A DNA stretch of 64,000 bases from Aestuariivivens marinum (GCF_022662175.1 NZ_JAKMCR010000001.1:682001-746000); one strand, 5' to 3'. Numbered from the stretch's first letter, positions 9,418-18,510 are shown. Notes: generated by a model from the letters alone, not told the origin. Made by a program: numbers and translations.

Positions 9418-10335
9418 TTAGTCTTGAACAATCATATCTTTAGCATCTTCTTTACCAAATTCAGGTTGAATGTTCACATGGTTAATATTATATTTACGGT
9501 AAATAAGGTCTTCTATTTTATGTAGAATAACATCGAATTGGGATAAAGTTATATCTTCATTAAAATCGATATGTGCTTCTAAATGGATTTCCTCTTCATT
9601 CAACTGCCATACATGAACGTGATGTACATTCTTTATTGATTCAAAAGCATTAATTTCTTTTACGATCTGTTTAATTGGAATGGTAGCTGGTGTAAATAAC
9701 ATTAGTACTTTAGTTGAATCTTTTAATAAATCGAATCCCATCCATATTAAATATATAGCAATAGCAAAAGTCAAAACACTATCCACCCAAAACACGTTAT
9801 AGTACTTCATTAACAAACCACCTATCAATACAGCTACACTAGCCATCATATCAGTTAATAAATGTAAATAGGCACTTTTCATATTCATATTGGTTTGGGC
9901 ATCCTTTTTTAATAAAAGCACACTTAAACCATTAGCTATTATAGCAATTAACGATAACCAAATAACTAAGTCTGATTCAATTTCTTTAGGATGTTGAAAA
10001 CGTCTTATAGCTTCTATAATCAATAAAACTGCTACAATAATTAAGGTAGAAGCATTTATAAAAGCAGCTAAAATTTCTGCACGTTTATAACCAAAAGTTC
10101 TATGTATAGAAGCTTTCTTTTTTGCTAAAAAATTAGCTACATAACTCACTATTAATGAAAGAACATCACTAAAGTTATGGAGTGCATCACTTAATAACGC
10201 TAAACTACCCGATATAACGCCTCCTATTATTTGAGAAGCAGTAATAAGAATATTTAAAAAAATAGAAATTACGAGATTTCTTCCTTTTAAATCGTTTTTT
10301 GAATGACTGTGATTATGAGAATGGTTATGACCCAT
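9418..10335 (-). CDS. cation diffusion facilitator family transporter
   Basis: 305-aa inner-membrane metal exporter (CzcD/ZitB type). A histidine-rich N-terminus (HNHSHNHSHS) precedes six predicted membrane helices. Metal site residues are visible in ALLSDALHNFSD (helix 2) and HLLTDMMASV (helix 5). The C-terminal cytoplasmic domain has the VHHVHVWQL pattern of CDF regulatory domains. Probable role: zinc (or Co/Cd/Ni) efflux by proton antiport. It directly follows rpiB (its start codon abuts the rpiB stop), so the two form an operon. Confidence 0.9.
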   Translation of the reverse strand: MGHNHSHNHSHSKNDLKGRNLVISIFLNILITASQIIGGVISGSLALLSDALHNFSDVLSLIVSYVANFLAKKKASIHRTFGYKRAEILAAFINASTLIIVAVLLIIEAIRRFQHPKEIESDLVIWLSLIAIIANGLSVLLLKKDAQTNMNMKSAYLHLLTDMMASVAVLIGGLLMKYYNVFWVDSVLTFAIAIYLIWMGFDLLKDSTKVLMLFTPATIPIKQIVKEINAFESIKNVHHVHVWQLNEEEIHLEAHIDFNEDITLSQFDVILHKIEDLIYRKYNINHVNIQPEFGKEDAKDMIVQD

Positions 10336-10770
10336 CTAACAAGATAATGGAATTTTTTCTATTCGTGTTTGATGGCGACCACCTTCAAAATCTGTATTTA
10401 AAAAGGTTTCTACCATAGCCACAGCTTGGTGTATTGCAGTAAATCTAGCAGGTATACATAATATATTAGCATCGTTATGTTGCCTAATTAATTCTACTAT
10501 TTCTTTATTCCAACATAAACCAGCACGTATTTTTTGGTGTTTATTAGCGGTCATAGCGACACCATTGGCACTACCACAAATAAGAATACCATAAGTAGCT
10601 GTTTTATTTTCAACATCATCAGCTACAGGATGTACAAAATCGGCGTAATCCACACTACTATTACTATCTGTACCATGGTTAATAACCGTAAAACCTTTAG
10701 CTTCAAGGTATTCTTTAATAGCAAATTTATAATCGGTTCCTGCGTGATCGTTTCCTATAGAAATCGTCAT
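10336..10770 (-). CDS. rpiB: ribose 5-phosphate isomerase B
   Basis: Interconverts ribulose 5-phosphate and ribose 5-phosphate in the pentose phosphate pathway. The 144-aa length and motifs fit the RpiB/LacAB family: IGNDHAG at the N-terminus (phosphate/substrate site), ILICGSANGVAMTANK with the catalytic cysteine, and the C-terminal FEGGRHQTRIEKI. First gene of an operon with the CDF transporter. A TACCTTTG box on the minus strand lies 27 bases upstream of the start. Confidence 0.93.
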   Translation of the reverse strand: MTISIGNDHAGTDYKFAIKEYLEAKGFTVINHGTDSNSSVDYADFVHPVADDVENKTATYGILICGSANGVAMTANKHQKIRAGLCWNKEIVELIRQHNDANILCIPARFTAIHQAVAMVETFLNTDFEGGRHQTRIEKIPLSC

Positions 10771-10796
10771 AATAAGATATGTTTTATTAAATATTA

Positions 10797-10804
10797 CAAA
10801 GGTA
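10797..10804 (-). promoter_or_regulatory. putative -7 box (TACCTTTG) for rpiB-CDF operon
   Basis: Matches the Bacteroidota -7 consensus TAnnTTTG at a plausible distance from the rpiB start. No clear -33 TTG partner was found. Confidence 0.4.
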
Positions 10805-10841
10805 ACAATTATAAGTCTTGTGTATTACTATATTCATGACT

Positions 10842-11243
10842 TGTTAATAACTGTTTATTGTTTTCTAAAAGAATAATTAGGAGATTTCAATAATTTTTTC
10901 AATTAAAAAGGTATTGTAATTTTCCAAAAAAATAATCCCTTTTTTTTAAGTGTTTTATTAGACTTAAAAACATTGAAAATAAACAGCACTTTTAAAAAAA
11001 GTTATAAGTAAAAAGCAGTTAATTTATGTTGTTAACAACTGTGGATATAAAATTAAAACAGATTAAAAATGAAGTTATTAAAACCATCAATAGATGTTAA
11101 TTAATTATTAATGGAATGTCAATTTAATAGTATCAAAATAAAATTGATAAAAGTTATACCAGTTATTAACAGCCTATAATAACCAATATTATTTTTTAAA
11201 ATTTTAAAAAGAAACTTATAATAATATATATAATTGTGAATAA
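10842..11243. other. AT-rich intergenic region with DnaA-box-like 9-mers (candidate oriC)
   Basis: The gene-free stretch 10771-11307 is very AT-rich. It holds TGTTAATAA (10842-10850), the palindrome GTTGTTAACAAC (11028-11039) immediately followed by TGTGGATAT (11040-11048), TTATTAACA (11163-11171) and TGTGAATAA (11235-11243). TGTGAATAA fits the TTATNCACA DnaA-box consensus on the other strand and TGTGGATAT differs from TGTGGATAA at one base. It separates a minus-strand run (ElaA, CDF, rpiB) from a mostly plus-strand run. Two parS-like sites lie about 40 kb away. dnaA is not in the window, so the origin assignment is an inference. Confidence 0.35.
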
Positions 11244-11307
11244 CAAAAAAGCAATAAATTATATTTTCCGTATATTTAAAAATCTATCAATTTTTATGCA
11301 AGTTATT

Positions 11308-12282
11308 ATGAAAACTATTTCATTTTTATTAATACTTGTCCCAACCCTACTTTTTTCTCAAATACAAATAGGTTCCGATATTAATGGCGAAGCAGATGGT
11401 GATTGGTTTGGTCAATCTGTGAGCCTGTCTTCAGACGGTAGTATTGTAGCAATAGAAGCTTCTCATAATAATGAAAATGGAGTTAATTCAGGTCATGTAC
11501 GTGTTTATAGAAATGACAATGATGTTTGGACCCAAATAGGTAGTGATATAGATGGTGAAGCAGAATATGATTGGTTTGGTCAATCCGTTAGTCTATCATC
11601 AGATGGTAGTATAGTAGCAATAGGAGCTTATGGTAATGATAACAATGGATCAGGTTCAGGTCAAGTATGTATATATAAAAATGATAATGATGTTTGGACT
11701 AAAATAGGATCTGATATTAATGGAGAAGCTGCTGGTGATGTATCAGGTTGGTCTGTTAATCTATCATCAGATGGCAGTATTATAGCAATAGGAGCTACTG
11801 GTGCACCACCTGGCTTTGACAGTGGAACAGCATCGGGTTATGTACGTATATATAAAAATGATAATAATGTTTGGACCAAAATTGGTAGTGATATCAACGG
11901 AGAAATAGCATCAGGTGACAAATCTGGCTATTCCGTTAGTCTATCTTCAGATGGTGGTATTATAGCAATAGGAACTGTAGGAAATATTAACGGAACAGAA
12001 TCTGGTCATGTTAAAGTGTTCGATTTAAGTGCTGTACTTTCTAGTGATGGTTTTGTTTTACAACGATTAAATGTATTTCCTAATCCTTCCAGTAATATTA
12101 TTAATGTTCAACTAAAGGATAATATTGATCTAAAAAGAATCAATATTTATAATAATCTGGCTCAACTGCTATTTTCTACAAGAGAAAAAGAAATTAGTAC
12201 CAATAATTTATCACCTGGTTATTATTTTGTAGAAGTGGAAACAGATCAAGGTAGAGCCGCTAAAATGTTTGTGGTTAAGTAA
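11308..12282 (+). CDS. secreted repeat protein with type IX secretion sorting domain
   Basis: 324-aa exported protein. Signal peptide MKTISFLLILVPTLLFSQ; then four tandem units of about 56 residues, each with the core IGSDINGEA...G.SVSLSSDGSIVAIGA...VRIYKNDN.VW, resembling FG-GAP-type or integrin-like beta-propeller blades. The last about 75 residues are a T9SS type A sorting domain (LNVFPNPSSNIINVQL through GYYFVEVETDQGRAAKMFVVK), so the product should be delivered to the cell surface or outside. Only four blades are present, fewer than a complete seven-blade propeller. The ATG at 11308 was chosen because the frame further upstream (GTG at 11236) would bury the signal peptide. No catalytic residues recognised; probably an adhesin or binding protein. 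Confidence 0.75.
   Translation: MKTISFLLILVPTLLFSQIQIGSDINGEADGDWFGQSVSLSSDGSIVAIEASHNNENGVNSGHVRVYRNDNDVWTQIGSDIDGEAEYDWFGQSVSLSSDGSIVAIGAYGNDNNGSGSGQVCIYKNDNDVWTKIGSDINGEAAGDVSGWSVNLSSDGSIIAIGATGAPPGFDSGTASGYVRIYKNDNNVWTKIGSDINGEIASGDKSGYSVSLSSDGGIIAIGTVGNINGTESGHVKVFDLSAVLSSDGFVLQRLNVFPNPSSNIINVQLKDNIDLKRINIYNNLAQLLFSTREKEISTNNLSPGYYFVEVETDQGRAAKMFVVK
11365..12027 (+). repeat. four tandem coding repeats (about 56 codons each)
   Basis: In-frame tandem duplications inside the T9SS protein gene. Units 1 and 2 are the closest; unit 3 has a short insertion (APPGFDSGT); unit 4 runs into the linker before the sorting domain. Confidence 0.8.
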
Positions 12283-12430
12283 ACATTGGTATTTAAAAAG
12301 TTCACTTATTTGTAAATTAATCTATTCTTAATCTAAAAATATAGAACGGTTAACATTAAAATCGTAGCTTTGTAAAAAACAAATAGCACATAACTCGCCT
12401 TTAATACGCTATTTTATAATAGAAATTCCA

Positions 12431-12446
12431 CCCGATAGCTATCGGG
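12431..12446. repeat. 16-bp perfect palindrome CCCGATAGCTATCGGG
   Basis: A GC-rich perfect palindrome in an AT-rich leader, 31 bases before the rnr start codon. The same type of CCGATAnnTATCGG palindrome is recalled as a dispersed short repeat in flavobacterial genomes. It could also form an RNA hairpin in the rnr leader. Only one copy was seen here. Confidence 0.6.
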
Positions 12447-12477
12447 ATTATGGGAATGATAATGATTACAAAATTAC

Positions 12478-14736
12478 ATGAGTAGAAATAAAAAAAGGAA
12501 ATCCAGAAAAGGAGTTCCTAACCTTACAAATACAATCTTAAGTATTTTAAAAAAAGACAAAAACAAAACGTTTAACTATAAACAAATCGCTGCTAAACTT
12601 GGTGTTAACGATGCCAGTAGCAGAAACCAAATTATAAAAACCTTGGCTAAATTAGCAGCCAAGGAAGAAATCATTCAAGTAGACCGAGGTAAGTTTAAAG
12701 CAGTTATTAACACCGAATATCATTTTGGTATTTTAGATATGTCTGCTAGAGGATCTGGATATATTATTTGCGATGATTTTGACGAAGATATCTTTATAGC
12801 TTCAAACAATATTAATAGAGCGTTGAATGGTGACGAAGTGGAATTCTATGTTTACAAACGGCGTAAGCGAGGAAAAATAGAGGGTGAAATAACCAATGTT
12901 GTTAAACGTGCCAAATCGGAGTATGTTGGAGTGATCCAAATTCAAAAGAATAATAACTATGCTTTTGTGGTACCTGATAGCAATAGCATGTACAAAGATA
13001 TTTTTGTGCCTATTAATAAAACTCTTAAAGCAGAAGATGGCGATAAAGTATTGGTAACCTTGGAAGATTGGCCAGAAAAAGCCGATTCCCCTTATGGTAA
13101 AGTGATTAAAGTACTTGGGAAACCAGGAGAACATAATACCGAGATTCACGCCATTTTAGCCGAATACGGGCTTCCTTATGAGTTCCCATACGACGTGGAA
13201 CAGTATGCGAATACTTTGGATACGTCGATTACTAAAGAAGAAATTGCCAAACGTCGTGATATGCGTAAGGATTTAACCTTTACCATCGATCCAAAAGATG
13301 CTAAGGATTTTGATGATGCCCTATCCTTTAAAATATTGGATAATGGTTTATACGAAATAGGTATCCATATTGCAGACGTATCTCATTACCTAAAAGAAGG
13401 TACCGTTTTAGATGATGAAGCTTATCAACGTGCTACATCGGTATATTTGGTAGATCGCGTAGTACCTATGTTACCGGAGATTTTATCTAATAACGCTTGT
13501 TCTTTAAGACCACATGAAGAAAAGTACACCTTTTCTACTGTATTTAAAATAAATGATAAAGCGGAAGTAAAAGACCAATGGTTTGGTAGAACCGTTACGT
13601 ATAGCGATGCCCGTTTTGCCTACGAAGAAGCACAGGCCATTATAGAAAGTAATCCAAATGTCACGTTGAGCGTCGTCACTGAGCGGAGTCGAAGTGCAGT
13701 TGAAGCGTCTCAAATTAATACACAAATCCCCCAAGACGTATCCCTCACAGGAAAAACCTATAATACCAAACCTGAAATAGCAGAAGCGATATTGGTTTTA
13801 GATAGATTAGCTAAAATCATGCGTAAAAAACGTATGAAGTATGGCGCTATTTCATTTGATAAAGTTGAAGTAAAATTCAATTTAGACGAAAACAACAACC
13901 CTGAAGGGGTATTTTTTAAAACCAGTAAAGAAGCCAATAAACTTATAGAGGAATTCATGTTATTGGCTAATAAAAAAGTAGCTGAGTTTATTGGTAAGCA
14001 ATCGCCTAAAAAAACATTTGTATATCGTGTGCATGACGAACCAGACGATAGCAAATTGGCTGCCTTACAAAATGTTGTTGGACGTTTTGGCTATAAATTA
14101 AATTTTAAAGATAGAAAATCAACAACTGCATCGCTTAATAGTTTGTTACAGGATGTCGTGGGAAAAAAGGAACAAAATTTAGTTGATACTTTAACGATAA
14201 GAAGTATGAGTAAGGCTGAATATACTACACATAACATAGGTCATTACGGTTTGGCTTTCGACTATTATTCTCATTTCACATCACCCATACGACGATATCC
14301 CGATGTAATGGCACATCGCTTATTGCAACATTATTTAGATGGCGGTAAATCGGTTAGTGAAGATGCTTATGAAGAAAAATGCCAGCATTCCAGTAACATG
14401 GAAAATTTGGCTACTAAAGCAGAGCGTGATTCCATAAAGTATATGCAAATACGTTTTATGGAAGACCATAAAGACCAAGAGTTTTTAGGCGTCATTTCAG
14501 GAGTAACAGATTGGGGTATTTATGTTGAAATTATTGAAAACAAGTGCGAAGGGATGGTAAGTATACGCGATATTATAGATGACCATTATGCATTCGATGA
14601 ACAACAATATGCTTTAGTGGGTAGGCATTCTAAAAACATGTATCAATTAGGCGATGAAGTTATGGTTAAAGTGAAGAATACCGATTTGGTTAAGAAACAC
14701 TTAGACTTTCACCTTATAGGTAAGATAGAAGATTAG
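12478..14736 (+). CDS. rnr: ribonuclease R (with in-frame REP-derived insertion)
   Basis: Processive 3'-5' exoribonuclease of the RNB family, 752 aa. Order: winged-helix N-terminus (about 10-70), cold-shock OB folds (about 75-220), RNB catalytic domain from about 255 (DPKDAKDFDDALSF carries the metal-binding aspartates) to about 630, and S1 domain (FLGVISGVTDWGIYVEI) at the end. SHFTSPIRRYPD is the conserved RNB motif. A REP-like palindrome (13660-13711) is read in frame near residues 395-413 as VTLSVVTERSRSAVEAS, inside a surface loop between AYEEAQAIIES and KPEIAEAI; the frame and all catalytic motifs are intact, so the enzyme is expected to be active. Confidence 0.95.
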   Translation: MSRNKKRKSRKGVPNLTNTILSILKKDKNKTFNYKQIAAKLGVNDASSRNQIIKTLAKLAAKEEIIQVDRGKFKAVINTEYHFGILDMSARGSGYIICDDFDEDIFIASNNINRALNGDEVEFYVYKRRKRGKIEGEITNVVKRAKSEYVGVIQIQKNNNYAFVVPDSNSMYKDIFVPINKTLKAEDGDKVLVTLEDWPEKADSPYGKVIKVLGKPGEHNTEIHAILAEYGLPYEFPYDVEQYANTLDTSITKEEIAKRRDMRKDLTFTIDPKDAKDFDDALSFKILDNGLYEIGIHIADVSHYLKEGTVLDDEAYQRATSVYLVDRVVPMLPEILSNNACSLRPHEEKYTFSTVFKINDKAEVKDQWFGRTVTYSDARFAYEEAQAIIESNPNVTLSVVTERSRSAVEASQINTQIPQDVSLTGKTYNTKPEIAEAILVLDRLAKIMRKKRMKYGAISFDKVEVKFNLDENNNPEGVFFKTSKEANKLIEEFMLLANKKVAEFIGKQSPKKTFVYRVHDEPDDSKLAALQNVVGRFGYKLNFKDRKSTTASLNSLLQDVVGKKEQNLVDTLTIRSMSKAEYTTHNIGHYGLAFDYYSHFTSPIRRYPDVMAHRLLQHYLDGGKSVSEDAYEEKCQHSSNMENLATKAERDSIKYMQIRFMEDHKDQEFLGVISGVTDWGIYVEIIENKCEGMVSIRDIIDDHYAFDEQQYALVGRHSKNMYQLGDEVMVKVKNTDLVKKHLDFHLIGKIED
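13660..13711 (+). repeat. REP-like palindromic element inserted in the rnr coding sequence
   Basis: Contains CACTGAGCGGAGTC-GA-AGTG (outer arms CACT/AGTG, GA bulge on the 3' side), nested in GTCACGTTGAGCG ... GTTGAAGCGTCTC. This is the plan of REP elements common in flavobacterial intergenic regions. It adds about 17-18 codons without a frameshift or stop. Confidence 0.75.
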
Positions 14737-14817
14737 AATAAAATAATTTACTATGGAATAATTATTGATAAAAACCGTTTAGTAATTATTAATCAAAATG
14801 AATAGACATAAGTTAAA

Positions 14818-15492
14818 ATGAAAAAATTAATTATCCTTCTTACAATTGTTTTTACTTCAGTAAGCCTTGCTCAAAATACCATAGAAAAAGATATAGAAGA
14901 ATTTACTGAATTAAAGGTTTTTGATCTCATTGAGGTTGAAATGGTAAAGTCTAATGAAAATAAAGTCATCATTACTGGTGAGAACAATGATGATGTTGTG
15001 GTTACCAACAAAAATGGAAAGCTTAAAATAAGAATGTCCTTAGAAGAAATTTTTGATGGAGGAAAGACTAAAGTGGTATTGCATTACACTCATGTAGATA
15101 TTATTGATGTAAATGAAGGAGCCAAAGTATATTCCAATGATACCATTAAACAATTTGAAATTGATTTCAAAGCTCAAGAAGGGGGCTCCATAAGAATGCC
15201 TATTGATGTAAAATATCTTAATATAAAAGCCGTAACAGGGGGTATTGTAAAAACATCGGGAACTTCTAAAAATCAAGACATATCCCTTTTTACAGGAGGT
15301 CTTTACAAAGGTGAAGAATTAATTACTGAAAAAACTGAGGTTTCGATTAATGCTGCGGGTGAGGCTTATGTTTATGCTTCAAAAATAGTTGATGTAAAAA
15401 TACGAGCCGGAGGAGATGTGTTTATATATGGAAATCCAGAAACCGTTAACGAAAGTCGTGTTTTTGGAGGTAGGGTAAAGCGTATGGATTAA
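14818..15492 (+). CDS. head GIN (DUF2807) domain exported protein
   Basis: 224-aa protein with a signal peptide (MKKLIILLTIVFTSVSLAQ) and a body of regular short beta-strands forming the DUF2807 (putative auto-transporter adhesin, head GIN) beta-helix: repeated turns with V.I.G...D.VVV, LKIRMS, YLNIKAVTGG, VKIRAGGDVFIYGNP. The family is widespread in Bacteroidota; function is not known. It follows rnr by 81 bases and ends at a strong terminator, so it may be a separate unit or the distal gene of rnr. Confidence 0.85.
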   Translation: MKKLIILLTIVFTSVSLAQNTIEKDIEEFTELKVFDLIEVEMVKSNENKVIITGENNDDVVVTNKNGKLKIRMSLEEIFDGGKTKVVLHYTHVDIIDVNEGAKVYSNDTIKQFEIDFKAQEGGSIRMPIDVKYLNIKAVTGGIVKTSGTSKNQDISLFTGGLYKGEELITEKTEVSINAAGEAYVYASKIVDVKIRAGGDVFIYGNPETVNESRVFGGRVKRMD

Positions 15493-15515
15493 AGTAAACT
15501 ATTATTTAATATTTT

Positions 15516-15547
15516 AATAGCCATTACTTAGTAATGGCTATTTTTTT
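15516..15547 (+). terminator. Rho-independent terminator after DUF2807 gene
   Basis: A 12-bp perfect stem (AATAGCCATTAC / GTAATGGCTATT), 3-nt loop and a run of seven T. Confidence 0.9.
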
Positions 15548-15628
15548 GCCATACACTAACCATACAAAAGCACTTTTAACCCTTATTTTTATTACTTTAG
15601 TACTACAACAAAGTAAACGAAATAGATT

Positions 15629-18433
15629 TTGCAGTTTTCTAAGATTCCTTTTCTGTTCTTTTTAGTTGGTGTTTTTTTAAATGCTCAAGAGCATCCACCT
15701 ATAGAAATCTACACTGCAAAAGATTATCGTGCCGAAACACAAAATTGGTCTATTTCCCAATCAGAAAACAATTATATATATGTTGCCAATAATAAAGGCT
15801 TATTAGAATTTAATGGAGCTACATGGCAATTGTATAAATCTCCTAACGAAACTATTATACGGTCAGTACATGTTATAGACAATCATATTTACACTGGCTG
15901 TAATGGTGATTTCGGTTATTGGGTAAGCAATGATTATGGTAAATTGAATTATACGTCTTTATCAAAACAGTATAATATTAAATTATTGGAAGACGAGGAA
16001 TTTTGGAATATCATTAATATAGACGATTATATTTTATTTCAATCCTTAAAGCGTATTTATATCCTTAATACGTTAAACAAGTCTTTCAATATCATAGAAT
16101 CAAAATCTATTATATATAAGGTATTTAAGGTTAGAGGGAACATATATTTCCAAGAAACAAAAAGTGGCCTTTACAAAATTGAAAATGGGAAAGCGGAATT
16201 AGTTTTAAACGATCAAGTGTTGCTAAATAATCGATTGGTAAATGTATTTATTCAAAATGAAAACTTACTATTTGAAACTGAAAACGATGGATTTTACATT
16301 TATAATAATAATGAATTAAGTAAATGGAACATAAAAGCCAATAATACACTTTCGGAATTAAGTGTTTTTAGAAGCATTAAATTAAAAGATGGTAGCTTTA
16401 TGTTGGGTACGCGATCCAATGGTATTGTACACCTTGCTCCTGATGGTCGGATTAACTTTAAAGTTGATGTTGTAAAAGGCCTTGGTAACAATACAGTACA
16501 CTGGATATTTGAAGATAAGGAACATAATATTTGGTTAGCTTTAGAGAACGGAATCAATTGTATCAATATGACTTCCCCGTTCAGTATTTATAAAGATGAA
16601 AAAGGGAAGATAGGCACCATATATGCTTCTAAAGTTTATAAAGATTTTATGTACATAGGTACAAATCAGGGATTGTTTTATAAACCCTATAATTCAAATG
16701 TAGATTTTAAAAATATTGAAGCCATACAAGAAGCTGTTTGGAGCCTTACTGAAATAGATGGAACGTTGTTTTGTGGACATGACACAGGCACTTCAATTGT
16801 AAACGGTGCTATCGTAAATAAAATAGACGGGATTAATCAAGGTACTTGGGGTTTAAAGCCAATTTATAAAAATAAAGATCTTATCCTTCAAGGAAACTAC
16901 AATGGTTTATATGTTTTGAATAAAGTAAATGGAAGCTGGACTTTAAGAAATAAAATAGAGGGTTTTGATTTATCAAGTAGGTTTTTTGAAATTTATGATG
17001 GGAATATTCTCGTTAGTCATGAATATAAAGGTGTTTTCAAATTGAAAACAGACAGTGATTTTACAAAGGTTACAAGCCTAACAAAAGTACCAGAAATAGA
17101 AAAAGAGCTACACTCTAGTATGGTGTCTTATAAAAACGACTTGTTACTAGGTTTTAAGGAAGGCGTGTTTAAATATGATACTAAGGAAGAAAGGTTTATT
17201 AAAGATATTACTTTAAGTCAACTTTTCGATGGTGTAGAATACACTTCGGGAAGATTGATACCTGTAGAAGAAACAAATACTTTATGGGCTTTTTCCAATA
17301 GGAATTTAAATTATTTAACATTAAGTACATTAAGTGGGGTGCCAAAGATTAATAAAATACCATTACCCAAAGCATTGCCGCGTGGGTTAACAGGCTATGA
17401 AAACATTGCTTTTTTAAAAGGTCAAACCTATTTAATAGGAACATCAATGGGCTATGTCTCTATAGATTTAGATAAATTACAAGAGAAGGTATATAGTATT
17501 TCCATAAACAATATTAATGTACATGACCTCAGAGGAAATAGCTATGAAGTATTATCACAAGATGAAGTGGGTGACTTTGAAAATAGGTTTAATAATGTGG
17601 AATTTAGATTTAATGTTGTTGAATACGATAAATATTTAGATACCGAATATCAATATCAATTAATTGGTTTACAAGAGGAGTGGAGTAATTGGTTTGTTAA
17701 ACCAAACCTAACCTTCGAAAATTTACCTTACGGAGATTACATTTTTAATATTAGGGGCAGAACAGGAAATGTTTTAACCAACAATGTAGCATCTTATAGC
17801 TTTACGATTAAAAGACCATGGTTATTATCCAATACCATGATTGCGGTGTATGTATTTCTCATTCTTCTTTTTTCGTTTATCACACATAATATATATAAAC
17901 GATACTATAGAAAACAAAGAGAGCGTTTGTTGTTAAAATCACAAAGAGAGCTTGAGTTAAAAGAACTTGAAAATAAACAACAGCTTATGCGATTCAATAA
18001 TGATAAGCTAAGACAGGATATTGATAACAAAAACAGGGAATTAGGGATCTCTACAATGAGCTTAATAAAAAAGAATGAGTTTTTAAACAGTATTAAAAGC
18101 GAATTGCAGAACATAAACGATCTTAAAAAGCTAAAGCATGTTATAAAAGTAATTGATAGAAATATAAACAATACAGACGATTGGAACCTTTTTGAAGAGG
18201 CCTTTAATAATGCTGATAAGGATTTTCTTAAAAAGATTAAGCAAATGCATCCAGAACTCACTTCAAACGACTTAAGGTTATGTGCTTATTTACGTTTAAA
18301 TTTGTCCTCTAAAGAAATAGCACCACTGTTAAACATCTCTCCAAGAAGCGTTGAAGTAAAACGCTATAGACTAAGGAAAAAGATGGATTTGCCTCATGAG
18401 TCCAGTTTATCAGACTATATTTTAGAGATTTAA
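15629..18433 (+). CDS. membrane-spanning PUL regulator: beta-propeller, Y_Y_Y domain, LuxR-type HTH
   Basis: 934-aa one-component transmembrane regulator. Order: signal peptide (residues 1-19), two-component-regulator-type propeller blades across about 40-640, Y_Y_Y domain at about 655-730 (LDTEYQYQLIGLQEEWSNW), one membrane helix at 736-755, a coiled coil at about 760-835, and a C-terminal LuxR/GerE-type helix-turn-helix at about 877-920 (LSSKEIAPLLNISPRSVEVKRYRLRKKM). It lacks the histidine kinase and receiver domains of hybrid two-component PUL sensors. A TTG at 15629 is the only sensible start: a stop lies two codons upstream and the next ATG would lose the signal peptide. It sits just upstream of susC and probably senses a beta-glucan oligosaccharide in the periplasm and activates the locus. 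Confidence 0.85.
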   Translation: MQFSKIPFLFFLVGVFLNAQEHPPIEIYTAKDYRAETQNWSISQSENNYIYVANNKGLLEFNGATWQLYKSPNETIIRSVHVIDNHIYTGCNGDFGYWVSNDYGKLNYTSLSKQYNIKLLEDEEFWNIINIDDYILFQSLKRIYILNTLNKSFNIIESKSIIYKVFKVRGNIYFQETKSGLYKIENGKAELVLNDQVLLNNRLVNVFIQNENLLFETENDGFYIYNNNELSKWNIKANNTLSELSVFRSIKLKDGSFMLGTRSNGIVHLAPDGRINFKVDVVKGLGNNTVHWIFEDKEHNIWLALENGINCINMTSPFSIYKDEKGKIGTIYASKVYKDFMYIGTNQGLFYKPYNSNVDFKNIEAIQEAVWSLTEIDGTLFCGHDTGTSIVNGAIVNKIDGINQGTWGLKPIYKNKDLILQGNYNGLYVLNKVNGSWTLRNKIEGFDLSSRFFEIYDGNILVSHEYKGVFKLKTDSDFTKVTSLTKVPEIEKELHSSMVSYKNDLLLGFKEGVFKYDTKEERFIKDITLSQLFDGVEYTSGRLIPVEETNTLWAFSNRNLNYLTLSTLSGVPKINKIPLPKALPRGLTGYENIAFLKGQTYLIGTSMGYVSIDLDKLQEKVYSISINNINVHDLRGNSYEVLSQDEVGDFENRFNNVEFRFNVVEYDKYLDTEYQYQLIGLQEEWSNWFVKPNLTFENLPYGDYIFNIRGRTGNVLTNNVASYSFTIKRPWLLSNTMIAVYVFLILLFSFITHNIYKRYYRKQRERLLLKSQRELELKELENKQQLMRFNNDKLRQDIDNKNRELGISTMSLIKKNEFLNSIKSELQNINDLKKLKHVIKVIDRNINNTDDWNLFEEAFNNADKDFLKKIKQMHPELTSNDLRLCAYLRLNLSSKEIAPLLNISPRSVEVKRYRLRKKMDLPHESSLSDYILEI

Positions 18434-18495
18434 TACACTACAACTTTTTATTTCACCTATACAATACCACAACACTGTATAAAATTCTTTAAATG

Positions 18496-18510
18496 TTAAG
18501 AATATCTTAA
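18496..18510. promoter_or_regulatory. AT-rich inverted repeat TTAAGA-ATA-TCTTAA upstream of susC
   Basis: The 228-base gap between the regulator and susC must hold the PUL promoter. The only clear symmetrical element I see is this 6-bp inverted repeat with a 3-base spacer, 152 bases before the susC start. It may be an operator or chance; no clean TAnnTTTG box was found in the gap. Confidence 0.2.

Noticed and set aside
11236-11307. GTG start of the T9SS repeat protein
   Set aside because: It would bury the signal peptide behind 24 residues and run into the candidate origin boxes.
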